Shown in pieces: positions 8,822 to 17,593 of a stretch of 64,000 nucleotides of DNA (positions are counted from its first letter, which is position 1; each line of letters begins with the position of its first letter). The position numbers and the translations under genes were made by a program. Source of the DNA: CAVPKN01 sp963832835 (lineage in GTDB: Bacteria; Chlamydiota; Chlamydiia; Chlamydiales; JAAKFR01); the NCBI GenBank assembly GCA_963832835.1, contig CAWHVD010000001.1, positions 372,001-436,000 on the forward strand. The letters are read 5' to 3'. The notes beneath the pieces were generated by a model. It was not told the DNA's origin, made no database searches, and worked only from the letters and a program-made list of their open reading frames with translations.

Positions 8822-9652
8822 TCACAGCGTGTGAACGAGCTTGGTGAAGAACTTGAGCCAGGTGTTTCCTTGGATTTCGAATTGCTTGATGGTAAGCCAC
8901 CAAGCTGCCCAGACCATGGCAATACCGACAAAGGCTTTCAAAGACCATAGCAAAAAAGAGATCTGAACCTGTGGTGCCATGCGGTTGGCGATCCCTAAAA
9001 AGAGATCTGAAAGCAGCATGGCAATTAGGGAGGGGGCTGCAAGCTGTAGCGAGATTTTGACGATGATATTGCACATGTCCATCAAAGCGATCCACAAAGG
9101 ACGGCCTGTTTCAAAAAAAGCGGCCGGAAAGAACTGGTCGAAAGGGAGGACACTATAGGTACTAAAGATTGCGTCAAAAAAGAAGAGAGGTCCACCGATA
9201 TAGAAAAAAATCACCAGCATCATGTCATTGAATAGTGTGCCCAATGGTGAGGTTTGCATCTGTGTGGAAGGATCCATCACTTGTAAGCTTTGGCTACCTC
9301 GTTGGTGGTCAATTAGAGCTCCAGCACCTTGAATGTAGTAGAAAGGGATAGAGATCAGAAATCCTAAAATGGCACCTATAAAGGCCTCTTTAGTGAGTAG
9401 TAGCATGAAAACGACGTCTGATTCAATCGGGTGATGATAGTTGAGCACAAGAAAAGGCAGGAAGATCAACACGATGAGGAGGCCGAGCCCCAACTTGAAA
9501 GCGTCGGTCAGCATTTTGCCGCCCACAAACGGCGCTAATGCAATCGCTGGCACAACACGAGCCATTCCGAGCAAAAAAATCTTCCAGACCTCAGATAGCG
9601 GCTTACTGAGGATATATGAGAAGTAATGATCTGCGAAGGAAGCTACTTCCAT
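8822..9652 (-). CDS. sctT: T3S export apparatus protein SctT
   Basis: A 276-residue polytopic membrane protein of the SctT/YscT/FliR family. Multiple membrane segments span the protein, and family features such as DPSTQMQTSPLGTLFN (about residues 127-142) and QLAAPSLIAMLLSDLFLGI (about 203-221) are visible. It is part of the inner-membrane export gate with SctR and SctS. It overlaps sctS by 10 bases and is the last gene of the operon sctJ, CT560-like, sctL, sctR, sctS, sctT. Confidence 0.93.
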   Translation of the reverse strand: MEVASFADHYFSYILSKPLSEVWKIFLLGMARVVPAIALAPFVGGKMLTDAFKLGLGLLIVLIFLPFLVLNYHHPIESDVVFMLLLTKEAFIGAILGFLISIPFYYIQGAGALIDHQRGSQSLQVMDPSTQMQTSPLGTLFNDMMLVIFFYIGGPLFFFDAIFSTYSVLPFDQFFPAAFFETGRPLWIALMDMCNIIVKISLQLAAPSLIAMLLSDLFLGIANRMAPQVQISFLLWSLKAFVGIAMVWAAWWLTIKQFEIQGNTWLKFFTKLVHTL

Positions 9653-9921
9653 TTATAGAAATTGTGGAAAATTTGATTTGCGAACTGAAAGATGAAACCT
9701 CCCAACCACCCTCCCATAAAGAGGACTGTGGCCATTACGGCGATGAGCTTTACGGCAAAGGCAAGGGTTTGTTCCTGAATTTGCGTGGCTGCTTGGAAAA
9801 TGGCTACAAAAATACCGATCACGGAGGCAAAAAAAATGGGCGGACCTGAAATGATCAAGATTAAGAGTAAAGACTCATAAGAGTATTCAAAGATGATAGA
9901 ACGGAACGTCGCAGCAAGCAT
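9643..9921 (-). CDS. sctS: T3S export apparatus protein SctS
   Basis: A 92-residue protein with two membrane hairpin segments (about 17-40 and 55-77), including GIFVAIFQAATQIQEQTLAF, the hallmark SctS/FliQ stretch. Length is typical. It forms the export gate with SctR and SctT. It lies 13 bases downstream of sctR and overlaps sctT by 10 bases. Confidence 0.95.
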   Translation of the reverse strand: MLAATFRSIIFEYSYESLLLILIISGPPIFFASVIGIFVAIFQAATQIQEQTLAFAVKLIAVMATVLFMGGWLGGFIFQFANQIFHNFYKWK

Positions 9922-9934
9922 TCAACACACACAC

Positions 9935-10756
9935 TTAGTTAAAACTCAACACCAACCCTTGAACGAGTACGGTCCACCCGTCGATCATTACTACCAGAAG
10001 CAATTTAAGTGGCAAAGAGATCGAAAGAGGGGAAAGCATCATCATTTGCATGGCTAGCAAGATGTTGGAGGTGACAAGGTCAATCACGAAAAAGGGAAGG
10101 TAGATCAATACGCCTATCTCAAAAGCTGCTCGGATTTGGGTGGTAATGAATGAGGGTGCGACTACGAGAAAATCAGTCTCTGTAAGAGCAGCTTTGGCTT
10201 CATCGGGAAATGTTTTGTAAGCGATTTTATAAAATCCCTGTATGTCTTGTTTACGAGCATTACGGATCAAAAATTGGCGTAGGGGCTCTTTGGCTGCGTT
10301 GATGACATCAACAGCGACTAGGGCCGTACTTGCTGAAAAGAGCTTAGTAGAGGTTTGTCCTTTAAAGATCGGTTCCGCTCGATGATACATTTCAAGACCA
10401 GTAGGGTACATCACATACATCGTCAAAATCAGTGCGATGCCGTTGATCACTTGGTTGGGAGGTGTTTGTTGCACGCCTAATGCGCTTCTGAGAAGAGCGA
10501 GTGTAATGGTGATTTTGATGAAGGAGGTGAAGAGCATGATCAAAAAAGGCAACAGAGCCAAGAAGATCAGCAAGGCGGCTTGGGAAGTGATATCAGGGTA
10601 ACCTACTCCTACATCTCCAACAGGTGCATTAGGAGCTCCATTTGTTTGCGCGGTCAATTGTTGGAGCAACTCCAGCCCGCTTCCTTGAGCTTCAAGGGGT
10701 GCATGGACAAAAAGAAGAGTTGCAAGGAGAATAAGTGAGAGAAAAAGCGGCTTCAC
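9935..10756 (-). CDS. sctR: T3S export apparatus protein SctR
   Basis: A 273-residue SctR/FliP-family protein. An N-terminal signal-like segment (residues 3-23) precedes an insert rich in Gln/Gly/Pro. The conserved core then follows: SFIKITITLALLRSALGVQQ, PPNQVINGIALILTMYVMYP, and the C-terminal membrane segments. It is longer than many SctR proteins because of the N-terminal extension, as I recall also for the chlamydial homologue. It starts 3 bases after sctL ends. Confidence 0.94.
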   Translation of the reverse strand: MKPLFLSLILLATLLFVHAPLEAQGSGLELLQQLTAQTNGAPNAPVGDVGVGYPDITSQAALLIFLALLPFLIMLFTSFIKITITLALLRSALGVQQTPPNQVINGIALILTMYVMYPTGLEMYHRAEPIFKGQTSTKLFSASTALVAVDVINAAKEPLRQFLIRNARKQDIQGFYKIAYKTFPDEAKAALTETDFLVVAPSFITTQIRAAFEIGVLIYLPFFVIDLVTSNILLAMQMMMLSPLSISLPLKLLLVVMIDGWTVLVQGLVLSFN

Positions 10757-10759
10757 ACC

Positions 10760-11395
10760 TCATCCTTCCTTTCGAGTTTCAAAAAAGTTACGAAAAGCAG
10801 CTTCCAAAGCGCTGAGCTGGTTGCTCAGTTGCGCGTTAATGATCCCCGACTCTGATTCGATCACACACCCATCCGGCTGGATATCGTCACGCGCAGATAT
10901 CGAAAGCGTCTCTAAGTGTTCAAAGAGAGCTTTCAGTCTGGGCCTTTGTGCTTCAACTTGCTCGAGGTCCGCTCCGTTGACATAGATGGAAATACGCCTG
11001 TGACTAGAAACACTCTTCAAAGCTGTTGCAACGACATCGACAATGGTCTCTGGTTTGGTTTCCAGCTCTCTTCCAATGATCTTTTTAACGGCGGTCAGTG
11101 CAAGCGGTACGATGGCATTTTCCATCTCTTTTCTGACCTTCCTAATCTCATGTTCTAGTAGCTCGATCTGTTCATTCCACCTTTTGAGCCCCTCTTCAAA
11201 ACCCGCTATCTCAGCAAGTTCTTTTAAAGTCTCACATTCCTTTGCTACTGCGATACGGAACTCGATCTCTTCTTGTTTTGTTTTAGCTACGATTTGAGTA
11301 GCTTCGACAAGCTGCGAAAAATCTGCTGCCTGTATAACCTTGGTCTTGGGAGCGGGGTGGACCTCTCCTTTTTCAATGAGTGTAAAAAGGTTCAT
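10760..11395 (-). CDS. sctL: T3S ATPase stator SctL
   Basis: A 211-residue protein with a charged coiled-coil N-terminal half (about 30-105) and a C-terminal domain containing VALTAVKKIIGRELETKPET and DDIQPDGCVIESESGIINA, the SctL/FliH/NolV pattern. SctL dimers link the ATPase SctN to the sorting platform. The start overlaps the end of the preceding CT560-like gene by 4 bases (ATGA), which implies translational coupling. Confidence 0.9.
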   Translation of the reverse strand: MNLFTLIEKGEVHPAPKTKVIQAADFSQLVEATQIVAKTKQEEIEFRIAVAKECETLKELAEIAGFEEGLKRWNEQIELLEHEIRKVRKEMENAIVPLALTAVKKIIGRELETKPETIVDVVATALKSVSSHRRISIYVNGADLEQVEAQRPRLKALFEHLETLSISARDDIQPDGCVIESESGIINAQLSNQLSALEAAFRNFFETRKEG

Positions 11396-12237
11396 GGAAG
11401 GTACCTTTTGGCTACATGAAGAACCTGATTCTTAAAGTAAGTAACTAGAGCAGGGTCTTGTTTTTGGTATAGTTCTTTCTGGATAATTTTTGCCCTGCCT
11501 GTGTCTAGGCGGTGTAGTAAATGCCATCTAAAGCTGGGATCCTCTTGATGCATCGCCTTGGAGAGCCGGATCAATCCCCTATAATGCAGAAGGTGATTTA
11601 ATTGTTTTTTCGAGCCATCCCATGCAAGCAGACCCAATTTTGCAGAGACCCACTTGATAGGCTGTTTGCTACAATAATGGAGGAAATGGAGCTGCTGTGA
11701 ATTCAATGCTTTATAAATTTTACCCAATAATTCTTTGTCTACCACTTGGCGCAAATCTGCTGCAAGATCGTAAAGACCCAAAAAATCAGCGATCTGAACA
11801 AGGTGTTTCCTTTCGATTTGCAATAGGCAATTAAGAGGAGAGGGTGGCAAATGTTGCTCGCTGACCAGATCGGGGTCTTGCATCGTTTTGCGCAACGTAT
11901 CTAAAATAAATGGCCGCAGAAGCGGGGCGGTCGGCTTTTCTGGAAATGAAAGAGAGAGCATTTCTCGGACACCCTGTATTTGAGATACCGGAAGTACGCT
12001 TAAGAAAAGGGCCTGTGCTGTGGGTGGATAGTCCGAGAGAGTTTGAGAAAACCAAGAAAAATGAATAGGCTTTGACCATAGCTCCATTGAAAGCAGAGTC
12101 TTGGGATCGAATTCCAGATGGGGAGGCAAGGTTTGCAGGGCCTCTTTCTGCGCCTTAGGCAAAAAAGGGAGCAGGTCATTTGAGTGTCCACTTCCATCAA
12201 GGAGTCCTTTGAGCATCGCAAGTGCTTTTGTATTCAC
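11392..12237 (-). CDS. CT560-like T3S operon protein (SctK position)
   Basis: A 281-residue, mostly helical soluble protein with no signal or membrane segment. It lies between sctJ and sctL and overlaps both by 4 bases. Chlamydia has the uncharacterised CT560 at this position, as I recall. In other T3S systems the gene between sctJ and sctL is commonly sctK, the sorting-platform adaptor that docks SctQ under the basal body. No SctK motif is recognisable to me, so SctK function is inference from position. Confidence 0.75.
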   Translation of the reverse strand: MNTKALAMLKGLLDGSGHSNDLLPFLPKAQKEALQTLPPHLEFDPKTLLSMELWSKPIHFSWFSQTLSDYPPTAQALFLSVLPVSQIQGVREMLSLSFPEKPTAPLLRPFILDTLRKTMQDPDLVSEQHLPPSPLNCLLQIERKHLVQIADFLGLYDLAADLRQVVDKELLGKIYKALNSQQLHFLHYCSKQPIKWVSAKLGLLAWDGSKKQLNHLLHYRGLIRLSKAMHQEDPSFRWHLLHRLDTGRAKIIQKELYQKQDPALVTYFKNQVLHVAKRYLP

Positions 12238-13115
12238 TCGTTCTTATCCTTATTTTCCTCATTTTCAAGGGCTGATGGCCCACATTGCTCAGGTTGGAAT
12301 AGGAAGGATAGTCCCCCTTTACTTTGAATGAGAGGGAAGAACTTCCACACAATCCATGCCAACGCACAGGCAAGCAAAAAGACCAAAATGGTAAACGTGT
12401 AAAAAATCAAACGGAAACGGGAAGCGGATTCTTTTGCAACCGCCACTGACCAGATCGACACATAGTTCTTTTCTTCTTCCATCTGTTGAGGGGTTTGCAG
12501 CGAAATATCGGCATACACGGCCCTGTCTGAAATGACAGATACATTTTCTATGGTTAACCCAGGCAGAGCACTTGAAATAAGGCGTTTGATTTTTGTGATG
12601 GCTAAACTATTGGGGTTATCAAGGATCCCTCGATGTTTCACGTAGACAGATGCCGTCAGAGGATTGGTTGTTTCTCCTTCTGATGGGAAAGTGATTTGGA
12701 CGTCTGCATCGATGATGCCGTCCATTTTGCGGATCGTGGTAGCCAGCTGCTCGGACAGCCCTTCTTGGTAACGGATTTTATCTTGCATGTCAGAGGGAAC
12801 AAGTCCTTGAGCTCCAAAAAGATCTAGAAGGCTTGTCCCTTTAAAGCGGGGAAGTCCTGCGTGGTTCAAGTAAGCGAGGGCATCTGTGATTTGGTTGGGA
12901 GGGACCATGATATCCCACATTTTTTCCTTTGTTGCTCCACCAACGGCAGAGACAGGGGACGAGACTTTTTCCGCTTGTATTCCCTTGCTATGCAATAAAA
13001 CGACAATTTCATTGGCTTGTCTTTCCGGAATGGAGTTGATGATCGTGCTTTTCGATGTGCAACTTGCAAAGAAAAAGGTGCATGCAATAAGAAAAAGCAG
13101 AAGTCCGCGCGTCAT
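12234..13115 (-). CDS. sctJ: T3S inner-ring lipoprotein SctJ
   Basis: Secretin-partner ring lipoprotein. From the ATG at 13115 the protein starts MTRGLLLFLIACTFFFASC, a lipoprotein signal peptide with Cys at residue 19. Then come the YscJ/FliF ring domain (ERQANEIVVLLHSKGIQAEK; LFGAQGLVPSDMQDKIRYQE) and a C-terminal membrane helix (about 250-275). The open frame continues upstream to 13214, but those residues precede the signal peptide and are unlikely to be translated. It is the first gene of the T3S operon and overlaps the next by 4 bases. Confidence 0.93.
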   Translation of the reverse strand: MTRGLLLFLIACTFFFASCTSKSTIINSIPERQANEIVVLLHSKGIQAEKVSSPVSAVGGATKEKMWDIMVPPNQITDALAYLNHAGLPRFKGTSLLDLFGAQGLVPSDMQDKIRYQEGLSEQLATTIRKMDGIIDADVQITFPSEGETTNPLTASVYVKHRGILDNPNSLAITKIKRLISSALPGLTIENVSVISDRAVYADISLQTPQQMEEEKNYVSIWSVAVAKESASRFRLIFYTFTILVFLLACALAWIVWKFFPLIQSKGGLSFLFQPEQCGPSALENEENKDKNE

Positions 13116-13278
13116 AAAAGAACCCATCTCGTTTTTTTCAGCAAGATAGCACAAGACTCTATTATTGAGGATAAAATTGGGTAAGGCCATATAGGTCATA
13201 TAAGGCCATGACATATATTTTTTGACTTTTTTGTTCCTGCATTAGAAACTTATCTTGACTGCTCTAACTAGGGCTTTA

Positions 13279-13440
13279 TACCATTTATCAAAAATAAAGC
13301 CATGAAGTGGCACTGGGTAACATGACAGATTTGGATGATCGTTTCGAAGCCTATGTTTTTGCACCTAAGCGAGAAAGGATCGTTCAAAAATGGCGTGTTA
13401 TACAGTGCCAATTCATGGCTTTATTTTTTGATAAATGGTA
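13279..13440 (+). mobile_element. MITE-like family B, copy 1 (plus orientation)
   Basis: 162 bp starting TACCATTTATCAAAAATAAA and ending in the near-complement, with inverted arms of about 45 bp. It is flanked by TTA on both sides (13276-13278 and 13441-13443). The centre carries the family's conserved block around ACAGATTTGGATGATCG. There is no transposase. It lies between sctJ and the patatin gene, next to a family A copy. Together the two occupy most of 13116-13583. Confidence 0.9.
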
Positions 13441-13467
13441 TTAATTTATAATCGAGAAAAAAATCTC

Positions 13468-13583
13468 ATGACCATTCACGAGCCGCCAGAATACTCTAAC
13501 AAAAGATATACTTCGCCAAGGCGGGAGTGGATAGTCACCATAGGAAGGCTATGAACGATAAGGCGGGACACCTCAATAGTTGC
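13468..13583 (-). mobile_element. MITE-like family A, copy 2, carrying the patatin gene start
   Basis: 116 bp in reverse orientation, flanked by a perfect 8-bp direct repeat AAAATCTC (13460-13467 and 13584-13591), a clear target-site duplication. The right part contains AGGAAGG followed by the ATG used by the downstream phospholipase gene, so its ribosome binding site and first 11 codons are element sequence. The same bases aligned to copies 4 and 5 show these are element-derived and not native gene sequence. Confidence 0.92.
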
Positions 13584-15476
13584 AAAATCTCAAAGGATCA
13601 ATCGGAAAGTATCCGATTTTTTTTATCGCATGTCAGCCAATTCAATAAAATGTCCCCTACAACCTTAGATGCTTTCATGCCCTTAATCAAGGTCGTTATT
13701 TTAGGCGCAGGAGAAACGCTTATCAGTCAGGGTGATAAAGATAGCTGCCTCTATATCCTTTACCAAGGAAGGTTGCGGCTGTTTTTAAAGAAAAGAGAAT
13801 TTTTAAGTAATCCGACAATTGATCATTTATCAGAAGATGAATCTGGAGAAGTCATTGGAGAGGTAAGTCCAGGAGAAATTGTTGGAGAAATATCATTTTT
13901 GATCAACAGTCCCCGCAGTTGTACTGTTCGTGCCATTCGAGATTGTGTTTTGTTAAAAATTGACCATAACGACTTTCAAATACTGAAAGATGAACACCCA
14001 CAATGTATTGTAGAAATGGCTCTGACATCCATAACTAGATTAATCAGCAACCCTAGTTTAGAATACAAGTTTAATATTGCAACGATCGCTATAGCTCCTG
14101 CTGGAGATTCCAATCACATCCCATTCATTCAGAATTTTATTAAGGAACTGAACGAAATAAAGCCAACGATCCTTGTAGACAAGGAATTGTTTTGCAAACA
14201 TTTTAATAAAGACAGGAGGTGCGTAGAAATTTCTGATACTGAACATTATGAAATAACTGCTTGGATTTATTCCTTAGAACAAAAATATGGATTTGTTGTA
14301 TTTGAAACAGATAAGCAAATGACACCTTGGACGAGTAGATGTATCCGTGAAGCTGATAAAATCCTGCTCATCGCTGAAGCAAATGAAACATCCATTCCTA
14401 ATTCTATAGAAACATCGATATTTTCAGATAAATCTAAAATTGTGCCAAGTGTCGATTTAGTCATGATTCATGCTAATGATGTAACCAAAATAAGTGGCAC
14501 ACCTAAATGGCTCAAAGGCCGCAAACTAAAAGGGCATCACCATCTCAAATTGAACTCCATTCCAGATTATAAAAAACTCGTCCGCTTTATGAGTAATCGG
14601 GCTTTGGGTTTAGTGTTAAATGGTGGTGGGGCAAGAGCGTTTGCTCATTTAGGCGTCTTAAGGGCATTGGACGAGCTAAAAATACCCATAGATTATATTG
14701 GTGGCAGTAGCATGGGAGCATTATTGGGAGGTTTATATGCGTTAGTTGGCATTACAGATGCGATCAAAATTGCTGAAAAGCATGTATTAAATGAAATCAA
14801 AGATGTTACGCTACCTCTTTTATCTTTATTGAAGGGGGGATATGCTACCTATGTTTATCATGATTGTTTTGATGCTTGTTTATTTGAAGACTTATGGACT
14901 CGGTTTTTTTGTGTTTCTACTAACCTTACAACTAGTCAATTGAAAATTCATGAGCAGGGCCTTTTATGGAAGGCTGTTCGAGCTAGCACTTCGCTGCCTG
15001 CAATTTATCCGCCATTTTGTGACGAAAATCATCACGAATTAGTAGATGGAGCGGTAATCAATAATATGCCTGTCGATATCATGAAAAAACGCATCGCCGG
15101 AGGAAAAATATTGGCAGTCAATTGTTATTCCGTCTTAAGCGAAAGTAGGCGAACGATTCCTGATGATCCTTCAGTTTCGGGTTGGAAGCTCTTATTTGAG
15201 CATTTTAATCCTTTTAAAAAAAAGGAAAGCAGAGAAACTATCTACAATATTCTTATTGATTCAGTAAATCTTGCTTCAAATGAACATCAAAGACGGATGG
15301 AATGGGAGGCTGACTATCTCATAAAGATAGATTCAAGTGGTTATGAACTGTTAGATTTCAAATCAATTAAAGCAATTTGTGAAATTGGGTATCAGTCCTC
15401 TATGCAGCAGATTCCGATATTATTTGGAGAGGATAATGAAGGTCTTCACCGTTTCACGAATACGGTTCTACTATAG
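13551..15476 (+). CDS. Cyclic-nucleotide-binding patatin-like phospholipase (NTE/RssA type)
   Basis: A 641-residue protein from the ATG at 13551 (AGGAAGG just upstream; a GTG at 13527 in the same frame is less likely). N-terminal cyclic-nucleotide-binding (CNB) domain: residues about 25-155, with ISQGDKDSCLYILYQGRLRL and GEIVGEISFLINSPRSCTVR. A middle domain of the bacterial NTE type follows (about 165-340). The patatin domain has an oxyanion motif NGGGARAFAHLG, nucleophile Ser387 in GGSSMG and Asp499 in VDGAVINNMP. It probably hydrolyses membrane phospholipids when a cyclic nucleotide binds. The first 11 residues come from a family A element. A nucleotidyl cyclase gene lies about 1.1 kb downstream. 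Confidence 0.9.
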   Translation: MNDKAGHLNSCKISKDQSESIRFFLSHVSQFNKMSPTTLDAFMPLIKVVILGAGETLISQGDKDSCLYILYQGRLRLFLKKREFLSNPTIDHLSEDESGEVIGEVSPGEIVGEISFLINSPRSCTVRAIRDCVLLKIDHNDFQILKDEHPQCIVEMALTSITRLISNPSLEYKFNIATIAIAPAGDSNHIPFIQNFIKELNEIKPTILVDKELFCKHFNKDRRCVEISDTEHYEITAWIYSLEQKYGFVVFETDKQMTPWTSRCIREADKILLIAEANETSIPNSIETSIFSDKSKIVPSVDLVMIHANDVTKISGTPKWLKGRKLKGHHHLKLNSIPDYKKLVRFMSNRALGLVLNGGGARAFAHLGVLRALDELKIPIDYIGGSSMGALLGGLYALVGITDAIKIAEKHVLNEIKDVTLPLLSLLKGGYATYVYHDCFDACLFEDLWTRFFCVSTNLTTSQLKIHEQGLLWKAVRASTSLPAIYPPFCDENHHELVDGAVINNMPVDIMKKRIAGGKILAVNCYSVLSESRRTIPDDPSVSGWKLLFEHFNPFKKKESRETIYNILIDSVNLASNEHQRRMEWEADYLIKIDSSGYELLDFKSIKAICEIGYQSSMQQIPILFGEDNEGLHRFTNTVLL

Positions 15477-15581
15477 AGGCATTAGAATTGACAGCAGTTC
15501 CCACTGAGCATTTTCTAGAGGAGAATTAAATTTTAGTTTCGTAAACTTTTGGACAATTTTTAACGTCCAAGAGTTCGAGAC

Positions 15582-16328
15582 ATGTCATCATCATTTAGAA
15601 AACACCTCGGCATACCGGGTCTGATCAAGACAGTGTATGACCACTTTTCCAAAATTCCAGATCCTCGTGAGTTCAAAAGAACAGGCTTTGCCCCCCTGGC
15701 TAACCATCTCATGTCAGGGCTAGCCATCTTTGGATTAAAATGCCCCTCCTTACTCGATTATGATAGAAAACGCAGAGATATAGCGATCGAGCACAATTCA
15801 AGGGATGATGCTCTTTACCATGAGATTACGACAGAGGATGGTGGCTATCATCAATTCCAATTTCTTAATAATGTGTTCCTTAACAAGTCGAGCCCAGGTT
15901 TGAAAGTGAATGTGCTTGAATATAGGTACACGAATTCAAAGGGCAAGGAAGTTACCTTCTCTTGGGTAACTGACATTACCCTATCGGCAGTCAATGTTTT
16001 ACAAATAGCTAAAGCGGGGAGGGCAAGATGGAAGGTCGAAAATGAAACATTTAATACGCTAAAGAACTTGGGATACAATTTTGAACATAATTATGGTCAT
16101 GGCAAAAAGCACTTGTCTACAGTCTTTTGCATGCTGATGATGCTGGCATTTCTCATAGATCAAATTCAAGAGATTTGCTGTGATCTATTCCGCAAGTGCA
16201 AGCAGGTTGCAGGCACTTATCGGAATTTATGGGAAACCATGAGGGCGTTTTTCCGTTTCTCCCGACTCTACAATTGGGAAAGATTTTATTTGATCATGGC
16301 CAAAGAAAAAATTTTGGACAGCTCTTAA
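15582..16328 (+). pseudogene. DDE transposase with internal deletion (IS remnant)
   Basis: 248 codons. The N-terminal part (KIPDPREFKRTGFAPLANHL) and the C-terminal part (RWKVENETFNTLKNLGYNFE, with Arg and Glu placed as in the Y-R-E box of IS4-type enzymes) are transposase-like. The middle, which should hold the two catalytic Asp residues, is missing: the sequence jumps from SRDDALYHE to ITTEDGGYHQ. The frame stayed open across the deletion, so a shortened protein could be made, but it should be inactive. I could not define the IS ends. It separates the patatin gene from the cyclase gene. Confidence 0.75.
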
Positions 16329-16571
16329 CAAAATGAGTATCCCTGTTGTTTTTTAGCGTTACCCTATTATCCGTTATCTTTCAAAGACCTAGGATCTACC
16401 TGACGGAAGTTTTGTGTCCCAATATTCTCGCTCGATCTTCAAACCGGCCAAAATCACAAATCTGTTATTTCAGTGGGAGGAGCTGTAGAATTGATGACAA
16501 TACAATTTGCTCTAGTTAAGATATTTAAAAAATACTTTTAAAATAATCTGTATTTTAATATTATCGTTAAT

Positions 16572-17540
16572 ATGAATCGCACGGTAATTTTGTCTATTTT
16601 GTGGGTATTACGAATAATAGGCATCGTGCTGGTGGCCCTGGCTCTTATTTTTTTAGTAGCTTTTATTTTTCAATTTGTTCCTGGGGCTAGTCAGTATCCT
16701 GTTATTCATAAAATTTATTCGTATACTCTGCCGAGCATTGCTTATGTAGCAAATTTAATCCCTACTAGATTCAAAGGGTCTGATTTCGGAGCGCTTGTTA
16801 TTGTTGTAGTTTTGTTAGTTGTGAAAGGGGTTATTGATCGGGTAAAAGAAGTGCTTGTTGAAAGGCTCAGCGCGCTTTCGAGTGAAAGATCAACTAGACA
16901 ATTTCCAACCGAAGGAGAAGAAAGTATTACCCCGCTTCAGCACCCTTCAGCTGTTCCCGAAGACCAACATGGCAGAAAATCATTGCTCAAGCAATGGATT
17001 GATATTAAAGAGAAGCTGGAAAAAAGCCAAAGGCTCCTCGCTTTTTTATCAGTGGATATTATTGGATCCACCCTAATGAAAGAAGGGGAGGATCCACACT
17101 TCATCGAATACACTTTTACTGAATACAAACAATTTATAGATGAAATACTGAAGTTAAACAATGTTTGGAAAGTAACATGGACTCCTGACGGACTTATGAG
17201 CGCTTTTTTAACGATGGAAGAGGCGGTTAAGGCGGGCAAAGAAATCATCATCGGATTAGATGCCTTTAATAAATATGTGAATCGGCTTAAAACACCAATA
17301 CGAGTCCGTTGTGGGATTAATTATGGACGCGTTGTCTTTGATATCGATGCTCGCATGGAAGATGTGACTCATAGAGTGATCGATATTGCTGGTCATTTAC
17401 AAAAGAGTGCTGAGCCCGATTCGATTTGGATTGCTAAAGAAATATTTGAGTATCTAAATAAAAAAGAGAAAGGAGAGGGATATCAGCAAGTGCAGGTTAA
17501 AGTTGATGACACGGAAGTTGTGGAATGGAAAAAAACCTGA
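16572..17540 (+). CDS. Membrane-anchored class III nucleotidyl cyclase
   Basis: 322 residues. Hydrophobic segments at about 8-36 and 73-90 anchor the protein; a linker follows, then a class III adenylate/guanylate cyclase homology domain from about 153 to 295. Visible features are AFLSVDIIGST (first metal Asp162), WTPDGLMSAF (second metal Asp206), RVRCGINYGRVVFD, and VIDIAGHLQKSAEPDSIWIA. The usual Asn and Arg of the N-x-x-x-R element appear as Asp271 and His275, so nucleotide choice or activity may differ from standard adenylate cyclases. The gene is preceded by very AT-rich sequence. No other cyclic-nucleotide gene except the nearby CNB-patatin gene is seen in the window. Confidence 0.85.
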   Translation: MNRTVILSILWVLRIIGIVLVALALIFLVAFIFQFVPGASQYPVIHKIYSYTLPSIAYVANLIPTRFKGSDFGALVIVVVLLVVKGVIDRVKEVLVERLSALSSERSTRQFPTEGEESITPLQHPSAVPEDQHGRKSLLKQWIDIKEKLEKSQRLLAFLSVDIIGSTLMKEGEDPHFIEYTFTEYKQFIDEILKLNNVWKVTWTPDGLMSAFLTMEEAVKAGKEIIIGLDAFNKYVNRLKTPIRVRCGINYGRVVFDIDARMEDVTHRVIDIAGHLQKSAEPDSIWIAKEIFEYLNKKEKGEGYQQVQVKVDDTEVVEWKKT

Positions 17541-17593
17541 TCAACCCATACATACGCTTACAAGTCAGGTACTATGCGATGAGTATGTTTTCT

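Noticed and set aside
13551..17540. Calling the cyclase-patatin pair a proven Pycsar or CBASS system
   Set aside because: The cyclase is not a CD-NTase, effector and cyclase are separated by a transposase remnant, and CNB-patatin proteins occur without cyclases. Kept as a hypothesis.
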